From: Spirochaetia bacterium
Lineage (GTDB): Bacteria > Spirochaetota > Spirochaetia > Treponematales > Breznakiellaceae
DNA length: 38,605 nt
Reading direction: 5' to 3'
Assembly: GCA_025997675.1 (NCBI GenBank)
Contig: BNUX01000021.1
Location: forward strand, 1-38,605
The notes under the pieces were generated by a model, which saw only the letters and a program-made list of their open reading frames with translations, did no database searches and was not told the DNA's origin. A program made the position numbers and the translations under genes. The first letter of the stretch is position 1. Every line of letters begins with the position of its first letter. Positions 25,271-32,785 of the stretch are shown here, piece by piece.

Positions 25271-27390
25271 ATGATAGTGATACGAAGGTAAACAAATATT
25301 TTAACCGGGATCTTTCCTGGATTGATTTTAACGAGCGGGTTCTGGAGGAAGGCCTCCGGGGGGACCTCCTGCCCCTGGACCGGTTTTGGTTTCTTTCAAT
25401 CCTCTCCGCTAATTTTGACGAATTCTTTATGGTGCGGGCCGCCGCCATGAAGCGGGCTTTGCGCTCCGGCGCGGGGCCTGATCCGTCGGGGCTCAGGCCG
25501 GATGAGCAGCTTCAAAAGACTGCGGAGAAAACATGTTCCATAACCAAGCGGCAGTATGACTGTTTATTGAACGAAATCCTTCCCGCCCTTGCTCAGGGGG
25601 GGCTTGAATTGATACGTCCCGACACCTATTCCGTCCCGCAGAAAGAATACCTGGAGGGGTTCTTTCTTGGGCAGATTTACCCTGTGCTGACTCCCCTGCG
25701 GATTGAGGAGGATGAGGCGCTTCCGTTTATCGGCGGTAATAACCTTTACATAGCTTTCCTGCTGGAGGGAGAGGGAAAAGATACGATGCAGGAAGCCATC
25801 ATCCAGCTTCCTAAAGGGCTGGACCGTATTGTTTGGCTCCCCGGAGAGGGCGGCACGTGGGCGCTGCTGGAGGATCTGGTACTTACCTGGGGGGCCACTC
25901 TGTTTCCGGGGTATCAGGTTAGGGAGACCATGATTTTCAAGATTAACCGGGACGCCGATTTTTCGGTGGATGAGAAACGGGACGAGGATTTTATTGAGGC
26001 TATGGAGGAAGTTATTGAGGGGCGTTCCCGTTCGCCGGTGGTTCGCATGACCTATTCTGCCGGAAGCAAAAACCTGAAAGATATATTTGCCCGGTTGTTG
26101 GAACTTGAGGAACAGGACCTCTACGAAATTGAGGGCCCCCTGGATCTGGGGGGGCTTATGGATTTACCCGCCATCCGGGGCTTTGAGTCTCTCCGGGGGA
26201 AGCCTTGGAAAATATACCGTAATACTGCGTTTAGCGATGCCGCCGCCTCTGGCGCAGAATCCCTGTGGGACAGGATAAGCCAAAGAGATGTGCTCATCCA
26301 CCTTCCCTATGAATCCTTTGATCCGGTGCTGCGTTTTTTCCAGGATGCGGCGGCGGACCCCCAGGTAATTTCCATAAAAACCACCCTGTACCGGACCAGC
26401 GGTAACTCGCCTATCATTAAGGCCCTGGAGCAGGCTGCTCTCCAGGGGAAGCATGTGACTGCGGTGGTGGAACTGAAAGCCCGGTTTGACGAGGAGCGGA
26501 ATATTTCATGGGCGAACCGGCTGGAAAAGGCCGGGGTGCTGGTGGTGTACGGCCTTGCCCGGCTCAAGGTACACGCCAAGATCAGCATGGTTATCCGCCA
26601 GGAGAAAGCGGGCATTAAACGGTATGTACATCTTTCCACGGGAAACTACAACGATAAGACCGCACGGCAATACGAAGACCTGGGCCTCTTTACCGCCCGT
26701 GAGGATATTGCCATGGACGCATCGGTATTCTTCAATATGCTTACCGGCTATTCGGCGATCCAGTCCATGCGGAAACTGGTGATTGCTCCCACGTTGTTGA
26801 AGCGCCGCCTTCTGGAACTGATTGACCGGGAAGCGAAACGCTCAGGTCAGGAGTACCCCGGCAGGATTATTGCGAAGCTGAATGCTTTGGCGGATACGGA
26901 TGTGATAGAATCACTGTACCGGGCGTCCAGGGCGGGGGTAAAAATCACCCTGATAGTCCGGGGTATCTGTATGCTGATCCCCGGACTGCCGGGGCTTTCG
27001 GAAAACATCCGGGTGATAAGCATTGTCGGGCATTACCTGGAACATTCCCGTATCGTGTACTTTGCCAACGGCGGCGCGGAGGAATACTATCTTGCCAGCG
27101 CCGACTGGATGCCCCGGAACCTTGAGCGCCGGGTAGAATTGATGTTCCCCGTATTGCAGGAGGACATCAAGGCCAAGCTCCGGGACATTCTGGACGCCTA
27201 TAGCCGGGACACGGTGCAGGCCCGGCTTCTTTCGAGCGACGGTTCCTGGAAACGGCGCACCCCATCTAAAGGGGAAGCGTCCTTTTCGGTCCAGGAACAT
27301 CTTCAATCCCTCGCCGCGAAGGCCGGGGTAAATCTCTGGGCGCCCAGGCAGGAATTTGTAATACGCCGCAGTGACACCAAAGGACCGTAA
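25267..27390 (+). CDS. ppk: Polyphosphate kinase 1
   Basis: Makes polyphosphate from ATP reversibly. YFNRDLSWIDFNERVLEE is the N-domain signature. ISIKTTLYRT and the catalytic LKVHAKISMV (H436, the autophosphorylated histidine) are intact, as is HLSTGNYNDKTA. The second histidine region GHYLEHSRIVYFANGG is present. Length 707 is normal. The start overlaps the ppx stop (ATGA) without its own Shine-Dalgarno, implying coupling. Confidence 0.97.
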   Translation: MNDSDTKVNKYFNRDLSWIDFNERVLEEGLRGDLLPLDRFWFLSILSANFDEFFMVRAAAMKRALRSGAGPDPSGLRPDEQLQKTAEKTCSITKRQYDCLLNEILPALAQGGLELIRPDTYSVPQKEYLEGFFLGQIYPVLTPLRIEEDEALPFIGGNNLYIAFLLEGEGKDTMQEAIIQLPKGLDRIVWLPGEGGTWALLEDLVLTWGATLFPGYQVRETMIFKINRDADFSVDEKRDEDFIEAMEEVIEGRSRSPVVRMTYSAGSKNLKDIFARLLELEEQDLYEIEGPLDLGGLMDLPAIRGFESLRGKPWKIYRNTAFSDAAASGAESLWDRISQRDVLIHLPYESFDPVLRFFQDAAADPQVISIKTTLYRTSGNSPIIKALEQAALQGKHVTAVVELKARFDEERNISWANRLEKAGVLVVYGLARLKVHAKISMVIRQEKAGIKRYVHLSTGNYNDKTARQYEDLGLFTAREDIAMDASVFFNMLTGYSAIQSMRKLVIAPTLLKRRLLELIDREAKRSGQEYPGRIIAKLNALADTDVIESLYRASRAGVKITLIVRGICMLIPGLPGLSENIRVISIVGHYLEHSRIVYFANGGAEEYYLASADWMPRNLERRVELMFPVLQEDIKAKLRDILDAYSRDTVQARLLSSDGSWKRRTPSKGEASFSVQEHLQSLAAKAGVNLWAPRQEFVIRRSDTKGP

Positions 27391-27395
27391 TACTG

Positions 27396-28751
27396 ATGAA
27401 ACGAATAGTGTTAAAGCACGGCGAAGAAGGCCGTATCCGCAGAGGCCATCCCTGGGTCTACGACAACGAGGTGGAGAAAATACTTGACGGCGCGGGCAGT
27501 TCGTCCACTGCAATGTTACTGCCCGGTGAGATTGCCGATGTGGAAAGCTCCCGGAAAACATACCTGGGACGCGCCCTGGTTAATCCCAACTCGAAGATCA
27601 TCGCCCGCATTTACAGCCCCTCCAAGGAAGGCATGGACAAGGGCTTCTTCAAACGGCGTATCCGGGAGGCGGTAAGCCGGAGGACTTTGGCGGGGGGTAA
27701 ATTTTATCTTCACCGGGAATCTGTCCGGCTGGTATTTGCCGAGGCGGACTTTTTGCCGGGACTCATCATCGATCGTTTCGTGGGTTGGCCCTTCAAGGAG
27801 CTTGAGTCCGCAGTATCACTGCGGCCCATTACATTTGATGACGCCTGCGCCGCTTTGGGGAAACCCCAATCCTGGATTGCGATCCAGTTTCTCAGCTTCG
27901 GCATGGACTCCCGCCGGGAAGAAATTATCGCCGCCCTGGAAGAGGTGCTGGAACAGGACGGCTTTATCATCCCCGACGGTACCCCTCTGGGCACGAGCGC
28001 CGGTATTGTCGAGAAGTCTGCCGCCAAGGTTCGGGAATTGGAGGGGCTGCCCTTGCAGGAGGGGCTTGTCCGGGGCAGTTTCCCCACTTCCGGGATAGTC
28101 ATTTTTGAAAACGGCCTCCCTTTCATGCTGAACCTGATAGACGGGCAGAAGACCGGGCACTTCCTTGACCAGCGGGATAACCGCCGTATCGCTGCGGGGT
28201 ATGCCCGGGGGAAAGTACTGGACGCCTTTTCCTACACCGGGGGCTTCGGCATACACGCCGCCCGATTACCGGAAACGCCTGTTCACGTAACCTGCGTGGA
28301 TGCTTCCGCCGCCGCCTTGGAAACGGTGCGGATTAACGCCGGTCTTAACGGGCTGGGGGATAGCGTTACTACCGTTGAGGCCGATGTGTTTGAGTACCTG
28401 CGTTCCTGCGAAGGGCATCGGACCAGGGGTCATCAGGAAAAGTTCGACCTTATCATTCTGGACCCTCCGGCGTTTGCGAAATCAAAGGCTGCTCTGGAGG
28501 GCGCCCTGCGGGGGTACAAGGACATAAACTTAAGCGCACTAAAACTGCTTAACCCCGGCGGTATCCTGGTGACTTGCTCGTGCAGTCAGGCCCTGGACGA
28601 GGGGCGCTTCCGGCGCATGATAGCCGAGGCCGCCGCCGATGCGGAGCGCCGGCTCATACAGCTGGACTTCCGCTATCAGTCGGCGGATCATCCGGTGCTG
28701 GTGGGCTACGATGAATCGCTGTATTTGAAGTGCGGGATTTATCGGGTGTGA
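27396..28751 (+). CDS. RlmI-family class I SAM-dependent rRNA methyltransferase
   Basis: A 451-residue protein. The N-terminal PUA domain begins KRIVLKHGEEGRIRRGHPWVYDNEV. The Rossmann methyltransferase part has motif I LDAFSYTGGFGIHAA, an acidic VTCVDAS, motif IV LDPPAFAKSK and SCSQALDEGRF near the end, as in the RlmI/RlmCD-like cytosine-5 methylases of 23S rRNA. The exact target base cannot be read from sequence. Longer than E. coli RlmI (396). It follows ppk by 5 nt and ends the operon. Confidence 0.9.
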   Translation: MKRIVLKHGEEGRIRRGHPWVYDNEVEKILDGAGSSSTAMLLPGEIADVESSRKTYLGRALVNPNSKIIARIYSPSKEGMDKGFFKRRIREAVSRRTLAGGKFYLHRESVRLVFAEADFLPGLIIDRFVGWPFKELESAVSLRPITFDDACAALGKPQSWIAIQFLSFGMDSRREEIIAALEEVLEQDGFIIPDGTPLGTSAGIVEKSAAKVRELEGLPLQEGLVRGSFPTSGIVIFENGLPFMLNLIDGQKTGHFLDQRDNRRIAAGYARGKVLDAFSYTGGFGIHAARLPETPVHVTCVDASAAALETVRINAGLNGLGDSVTTVEADVFEYLRSCEGHRTRGHQEKFDLIILDPPAFAKSKAALEGALRGYKDINLSALKLLNPGGILVTCSCSQALDEGRFRRMIAEAAADAERRLIQLDFRYQSADHPVLVGYDESLYLKCGIYRV

Positions 28752-28866
28752 AATGTATTGCGGCTGATGACAAGACCCAGGTCCTGCTGCTCGTAGCCGC
28801 CTGGGACGTGGGGTCCCAGTCAAGCCGCAGTCTCACCTGGCATCTGGCGGTGTTTTCCGCCCCTAT

Positions 28867-29097
28867 CATCCATAGGTACGGATGACTCATCCATAGGTGC
28901 GAATGAGTCATCCGTAGGTGCGGATGAGTCATCCATAGGTGCGGATGAGTCATCCGTAGGTGCGGATGGGTCATCCATAGGTGCGAATGAGTCATCCGTA
29001 GGTGCGGATGAGTCATCCGTAGGTGCGGATGGGTCATCCATAGGTGCGGATGAGTCATCCGTAGGTACGGATGGGGCAACCGCAGGTACGGATCAGA
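28867..29097 (+). repeat. Tandem array, about eleven copies of a second 21-bp unit
   Basis: Unit CATCCRTAGGTGCGGATGAGT repeats without length change from 28867 (starts 28867, 28888, 28909, 28930, 28951, 28972, 28993, 29014, 29035, 29056); the copy at 29077 is degenerate. Position 6 alternates A/G (a a g a g a g g a g). Across unit boundaries GGATGAGTCATCC forms a 13-bp dyad in most copies. Its sequence is unrelated to the array at 16981, but the period is identical. Open heptad frames (minus strand 28820-29041, DDSSAPT) have no start signal and are not called as genes. Confidence 0.95.
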
Positions 29098-29412
29098 CTC
29101 ACAAATGTATATCCGCAGCCCAATGTCCACAGTAGGGGCCGCGTAGACCTGTAAAAGAAGGAATTAAGGGGAAGGCTCGCTTCATTCCGCAGCAGAAGGA
29201 AGTATGTTTGCCCCGTAAAAACAATGAACGGAATAACTTTTTATGACTGAGTATAGTATATGCCGGTTTCCGGATTTGTCAGGATTATCGTACCGAAACC
29301 CGAAGTTTTAAATTAGGATTTATCATTAGACCAGGCAAAAGGCTATTTTCATATTTAGAGCCGCTTCATCCTGATCCATTTTGGCGGCGGGTACCGATAG
29401 GAAGGGTATAGC
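29098..29412. other. Gene-free stretch, no recognised feature
   Basis: Between the second 21-bp array and the antitoxin at 29413 no convincing gene is seen. A plus-strand open stretch without a start (about 29263-29409, ending HPDPFWRRVPIGRV) could be a gene remnant, but it matches nothing recognised. Composition is mixed and no terminator is evident. Confidence 0.5.
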
Positions 29413-29622
29413 TCACATTAAATCTGGATGAGGAGAAGTAGTGTCTATCGATCCAGTGGGCCGTGATATGGTTTTTCGGCTTCGGGCTGGTTTTTTGACA
29501 GGGACAAGGCAATCTTTATCATATTCCTGCATTTCAGCAGCAGTGATAGCGCCGATTTCATACAAAGCTCTTCCTGTTTCATGAAGAACCATAAGCTGTT
29601 CACTTTGATATTTATTTTTCAT
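29413..29622 (-). CDS. HigA-like antitoxin, short or truncated
   Basis: A 69-residue protein whose first 40 residues (KYQSEQLMVLHETGRALYEIGAITAAEMQEYDKDCLVPV) match the N-terminus of HigA-type antitoxins that usually follow a HigB-type toxin. The helix-turn-helix normally found after CLVPV is absent. In its place is a 32-residue basic/Ser/Pro tail. It may be truncated or a short variant of the family. AGGAG precedes the ATG. It overlaps the end of a deleted toxin gene by 11 nt. Confidence 0.6.
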   Translation of the reverse strand: MKNKYQSEQLMVLHETGRALYEIGAITAAEMQEYDKDCLVPVKKPARSRKTISRPTGSIDTTSPHPDLM

Positions 29623-29762
29623 CCTGCTCTCCTTTGAACCCCGGATTTTCTATCACGGTATATACCCCGGTTTTCACCAAATCGTCTAATTGTTTGTCCC
29701 TCACTCTTGAAGTAAACTATAATCCGGTAGCCTCCCGATTTTCCCTCCCCTGAACCTTGCGA
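29612..29762 (-). pseudogene. Remnant of HigB/RelE-type toxin with internal deletion
   Basis: Minus strand. One frame gives GSGEGKSGGYRIIVYFKSEGQT, the hallmark GKSGGYR segment of HigB-like (Gp49 family) toxins. The next frame (+1) then gives KQLDDLVKTGVYTVIENPG and a stop at 29612-29614 overlapping the antitoxin start, as expected for a toxin C-terminus. The roughly 30 residues that should lie between are missing, as is everything before 29762, where an unrelated plus-strand fragment begins. This is a non-functional remnant. Confidence 0.65.
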
Positions 29763-29956
29763 ATACAGCTATAAATGAAGCACAAAAATTGGGGCTAAAT
29801 AATGTTGAGTTGTATCAAGTCACTTTATTACAAAGTGATTTGAAAGATATATCCGGTCAAATAATGAAGGGATCAGTAATCGATAGAGCAGGAAATCTGC
29901 TAAATCGTGCTGCAGAAGGGGCTATAAATACTTTCTTAGGTGGGAAGAAAGAATAA
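29762..29956 (+). pseudogene. 3' fragment of an unidentified gene
   Basis: An open frame of 64 codons ending TAA at 29954-29956 reads NTAINEAQKLGLNNVELYQV and continues helical and AT-rich to NTFLGGKKE. No start codon or ribosome site fits. The sequence starts exactly where the toxin remnant on the other strand ends, suggesting a recombination junction near 29760. The family is not recognised. Confidence 0.45.
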
Positions 29957-30062
29957 AAGAAGTGGAAAAATCACTATAAAACAAAAAAACGGCGTATAAC
30001 GACTGCTGAAAAAGTCATTTTGCAGAGAAGGTACGTCTCTAAATGAGTGTTTCGACATCGGT

Positions 30063-30095
30063 CCGGTTTAGCAATAGACCGGGCTTTACTTTTAT
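30063..30095 (+). terminator. Hairpin with GCAA tetraloop and T-rich tail
   Basis: CCGGTTTA (30063-30070) pairs with TAGACCGG (30075-30082) with one G-T wobble around a GNRA-type GCAA loop, followed by GGCTTTACTTTTAT. This fits a rho-independent terminator reading rightward. It lies 106 nt after the gene fragment ending at 29956 and isolates the following antitoxin promoter. Confidence 0.55.
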
Positions 30096-30099
30096 GGAC

Positions 30100-30131
30100 A
30101 CGCCTACCCGCTCATCATATCCAGCACGATT
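30100..30131 (-). pseudogene. Fragment identical in type to the 3' end of the AbiEii-like gene
   Basis: About 30 bp at 30100-30131 match 31841-31869, the last codons and stop of the AbiEii-like gene, with two or three differences. On the minus strand it reads KIVLDMMSG-stop, compared with RIVLDMMCG-stop. It looks like the tail of a second, otherwise deleted copy. Confidence 0.6.
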
Positions 30132-30155
30132 TTATCGTTATACCCTGGAGATAGG

Positions 30156-30184
30156 TTGAATTTATCCTAGTGCTGGGTTATTAT
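30156..30184 (+). promoter_or_regulatory. Promoter of the Phd antitoxin
   Basis: TTGAAT (30156-30161), 17-nt spacer, TATTAT (30179-30184, five of six). The transcript would start near 30191, giving a short leader that carries AGAGGT before ATG 30204. Confidence 0.5.
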
Positions 30185-30203
30185 TATTCATAGAGGTAAG
30201 CTT

Positions 30204-30446
30204 ATGACCATAAATACCAATAATCTGGTTTCAATCACCGAAACGAATCAGAATTTTTCCAAAATTGCCCGTTTGGTAGACAAAACAGGGACCGCTATCA
30301 TTCTCAAAAATAATATTCCCCGCTATATCATCCTGGAATATAGCCAATTAAAGGGTGAAGAAACCGCTGAAAATGATGAAGTTCTTGATGTAGCCCGGAA
30401 ATATATCAAAAAGCACCTTGCCGCATTCAAAGAACTTGCAAAATAA
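30204..30446 (+). CDS. Phd/YefM-family antitoxin
   Basis: An 80-residue protein with the Phd fold (VSITETNQNFSKIARLVDKTGTAIILKNNIPRYIILEYSQL) and a lysine-rich helical tail that would bind a Doc toxin. AGAGGT lies 7 nt before the ATG. The Doc-like gene 9 nt downstream is gutted, so this antitoxin survives without a functional cognate toxin in the window. Confidence 0.85.
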   Translation: MTINTNNLVSITETNQNFSKIARLVDKTGTAIILKNNIPRYIILEYSQLKGEETAENDEVLDVARKYIKKHLAAFKELAK

Positions 30447-30455
30447 GGCTGTCAA

Positions 30456-30684
30456 ATGAAACGGCTATCTATCGAATCGATCATTGATATGCACAGCGCA
30501 TAAAAATCCCCCCTTTCTTGATGGCAATAAACGGATTGGCATTCTGGCAATGCTTGTTTTTCTTGATAGTAACGGTTTACCGGTAACAACCGCCGATGAG
30601 GAATTAATTTCTTTAGGGTTGGGGCTTGCTGAAAATACCATTGATGAATCTGTTCTTATGGATTGGATTATTGCCCATGGCTAA
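30456..30684 (+). pseudogene. Doc (death-on-curing) toxin with internal deletion and mutated Fic motif
   Basis: The reading starts normally at ATG 30456 (MKRLSIESIIDMHS, the Doc N-terminus) but hits TAA at 30501. In the +1 frame from 30499 the Doc C-terminal half appears: HKNPPFLDGNKRIGILAMLVFL and on to LMDWIIAHG-stop at 30684. Roughly 50-60 central residues are missing at the junction. The Fic motif HPFxDGNKR reads PPFLDGNKR, so the catalytic histidine is replaced by proline, a change that one A-to-C substitution would explain. The toxin is therefore dead twice over. Confidence 0.85.
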
Positions 30685-30685
30685 T

Positions 30686-31753
30686 CTACCGTTTCAGTAT
30701 CCCCATCAGCTCATCATTGATATACAGGGTCTCCCTTCCCACCTTCCGGGATGACAGAATCCCTGCGTCCTCCATTTCCTTTAAATACTTAGAGGCGGTT
30801 TTCCGGTTAATCTGCAGCTTTGTTACCAGAAACTCAATTTTAGAATAGGGATTTTCAAAGATTAGTTCCGCTAATTCCTTTGAATAGGTTTTTGGTATTT
30901 GCAATCTCATTTTTTCTACCGTTGAATCAAAAGAGATTTTTATTGCTTTTATTTTTTCCAAAGCCTGTTTTGATGTTTCCTCTATTCCGGTTAAGATATA
31001 GCAAATCCAATTTTCCCAAATATCCCCGGTTCGTACTTCCTGCAGCAGTTCGTAATACTGTTTTTTTGTTTTAATTATATAGGAACTTAGATAGAGGATG
31101 GGAGTGGTAATATGTTTTTTTAACAATAGATACAGAATATTAAGTATCCGTCCGGTTCTGCCGTTCCCGTCATAGAAGGGATGAATGGTTTCAAACTGAT
31201 AATGGAGAACAGCCATTTTCCAGAGACTGTCCTCATCACTGTTAAGGTATTCACAAAAATTATTGAGCAGACGGCATATTTCATCATAGTCCTGGGGCGG
31301 GGTATACACCACTTCTTCGGTGTTGTCGTTGACCAAGGCAGTTCCGGGCAGTCTGCGGATACCCGCATTGTTTCCCGCTATTATTTCCTGGATCTGAACA
31401 ATATCGCTGACCTTCAAAAGCCCCCGTTTTGCGATAAGGCCGGCGCCTTTCGCTATGGCTTCCCGGTAATTGATGACCTCCTTTGTTGCCGCATCTATTG
31501 CTTGATTGCCAAACGTTAAGGATTGATACAACTTGTCCCGGGTAGTAACGATGTTTTCGATGGCGGAACTTTCCTGGGCTTCCTGCAAGGCAATGGCGTT
31601 TATCAAAATGGACTGATTGGGAATAACCGCCGCAAACCCCTTTAGTTCCGCAAGGGCTCCCCTAGCCTGTGCTTCTTTACGCAATACTCCAGGGGTTTCA
31701 ATTTTTTGGAGATCCACCGGTAAAAATGGCCATTCGGATTGTTCTGTCAACAT
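30686..31753 (-). CDS. Fic-family AMP-transferase-like protein with winged-helix C-terminus
   Basis: A 355-residue protein with the intact Fic motif HPFYDGNGRTGR (H191). An N-terminal inhibitory helix is present: SSAIEN (62-67) matches (S/T)xxxE(G/N), the class II self-inhibition motif. The C-terminal 80 residues (LAELIFENPYSKIEFLVTKLQINRKTASKYLKEMEDAG) form a winged helix, probably DNA-binding. Fic enzymes transfer AMP to hydroxyls of target proteins. Start 31753 is preferred over 31780, because a TTGACA-N17-GAAAAT element ends 6 nt before it and the conserved domain begins after it. It converges with the Doc remnant (1 nt apart). Confidence 0.88.
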   Translation of the reverse strand: MLTEQSEWPFLPVDLQKIETPGVLRKEAQARGALAELKGFAAVIPNQSILINAIALQEAQESSAIENIVTTRDKLYQSLTFGNQAIDAATKEVINYREAIAKGAGLIAKRGLLKVSDIVQIQEIIAGNNAGIRRLPGTALVNDNTEEVVYTPPQDYDEICRLLNNFCEYLNSDEDSLWKMAVLHYQFETIHPFYDGNGRTGRILNILYLLLKKHITTPILYLSSYIIKTKKQYYELLQEVRTGDIWENWICYILTGIEETSKQALEKIKAIKISFDSTVEKMRLQIPKTYSKELAELIFENPYSKIEFLVTKLQINRKTASKYLKEMEDAGILSSRKVGRETLYINDELMGILKR

Positions 31754-31821
31754 GTCCAAATTTTCGCATTTTTTACCCATGTTGTCAACAGGTGTCCAAA
31801 ATTTCGCTTTCCTTACCCATG
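31745..31821. repeat. Imperfect 38-bp direct repeat at the Fic gene start
   Basis: 31745-31781 and 31783-31821 are two copies beginning TGTCAACA and ending TTACCCATG, with a few substitutions and a two-base length difference. Each copy carries a TGTCAAC element (TTGACA on the minus strand) and an ATG on the minus strand. The duplication spans the start region of the Fic gene and could have duplicated its promoter or an operator. Confidence 0.75.
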
Positions 31822-31844
31822 AGAGATGGTGACCTGCGTCACGC

Positions 31845-32516
31845 CTACCCGCACATCATATCCAGCACAATCCTTTCGATATCCGCACAAAAAACCGCCC
31901 ATTCAGGTTTCCTCGTCCAATTAACGCCGTCGAATTCTGTTTCCGGCATACCCTGCAGGATTTGACCGATTATGGGTATATCAACACCCCCTTCCTTCTC
32001 CCGTGCCTCACGGATTATTTCCGGCCAGCTAATGGATTCATGCAGGGCGATTTCCCGAATATCCGCAACATCCTTTGCCGCATACCGGAACAGGGCGCTT
32101 AGTTTGTTTGAAAGAATATTCCGTATCGGATCGGTCCGGTCAAATAAGGTCGTTTCAATGATGTCCCCAAAATGCGGCGTCGAATCATGAACAAAATCCA
32201 GTTTTAATAGCACATCGGATTTTTGCCACCCGACTTTAAGGGAGTTAAAGGTTATGTTTTCTATTCTCGATGCAGCATCTATCGTGAAACCATTATTAGT
32301 TAATGTGGCAAGAACGATTTCAACCTGCTCCGTATAATCACTATCATTGTTAACAAAAAAATCGAGGTCATCAGAATACCGGTGATGGTAATAAGCCCTG
32401 CTAAGGGCGGTGCCACCGGTGAGATAAAAATGCGTTTTGCAGTTGCTTATGATATTCAGAACCCCATCCTGGAGTGGATACAGGCTCTCTTCGTAATACT
32501 GCGAGGGCAAAATCAT
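31845..32516 (-). CDS. AbiEii/AbiGii-type nucleotidyltransferase (toxin-like)
   Basis: A 223-residue protein with the nucleotidyltransferase motifs of the AbiEii family: FYLTGGTALSRAYYHHRYSDDLDFFV (GG34-35, metal-binding D50 and D52) and a third acidic strand around VLLKLDFVHD. AbiEii toxins block growth and give phage resistance in type IV toxin-antitoxin systems. GAGG lies 8 nt before the ATG. The usual AbiEi antitoxin (winged helix) is absent; an unrelated gene overlaps its 5' end by 116 nt. A fragment of a similar tail lies at 30100. Confidence 0.88.
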   Translation of the reverse strand: MILPSQYYEESLYPLQDGVLNIISNCKTHFYLTGGTALSRAYYHHRYSDDLDFFVNNDSDYTEQVEIVLATLTNNGFTIDAASRIENITFNSLKVGWQKSDVLLKLDFVHDSTPHFGDIIETTLFDRTDPIRNILSNKLSALFRYAAKDVADIREIALHESISWPEIIREAREKEGGVDIPIIGQILQGMPETEFDGVNWTRKPEWAVFCADIERIVLDMMCG

Positions 32517-32778
32517 AGTGAATCCTCAGTTCCCGGGGAAAAAGGGCCCGGGTAATTTTAGGGGTGTAGAGTTCTTTAACCTTATCCACCCCCCAAAGCG
32601 CGATAATCCGGTGCCAGGGGACCCGCCCAAGGCAACGGAGAAACAGGCGGTCCTGGTCAAAACCGGCGGCGTTTTCAAGCCTGCCCTCTACCACCGCCAG
32701 CATATCCTCCGGGGATACGTTGTAATCCCAGTTGAGGGACCGCATCATTTCTATCTTTTCGTCATAGCTCAGGGTCAT
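32401..32778 (-). CDS. Unrecognised partner gene of the AbiEii-like protein (candidate antitoxin)
   Basis: A 125-residue soluble protein starting MTLSYDEKIEMMRSLNWDYN. It is helical, with VSPEDMLAVVEGRLENAAGF, RLFLRCLGRVPWHRIIALWG and VKELYTPKITRALFPRELRI. No helix-turn-helix or AbiEi domain is seen. Its 3' end overlaps the nucleotidyltransferase gene by 116 nt, long for two real genes, so its last 35 residues may be a frameshift extension. It is first in the operon and has its own promoter. Position and coupling suggest an antitoxin, but this is inference. Confidence 0.65.
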   Translation of the reverse strand: MTLSYDEKIEMMRSLNWDYNVSPEDMLAVVEGRLENAAGFDQDRLFLRCLGRVPWHRIIALWGVDKVKELYTPKITRALFPRELRIHYDFALAVLRREPVSTPGWGSEYHKQLQNAFLSHRWHRP

Positions 32779-32785
32779 TGTTATT

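Noticed and set aside
28820..29041. 73-codon heptad-repeat ORF (DDSSAPT) across the second array
   Set aside because: Same reason: automatic openness of a 21-bp unit, no start signal.
16981..29097. CRISPR arrays
   Set aside because: Both tandem arrays have contiguous 21-bp units with no unique spacers, and no cas genes are in the window.
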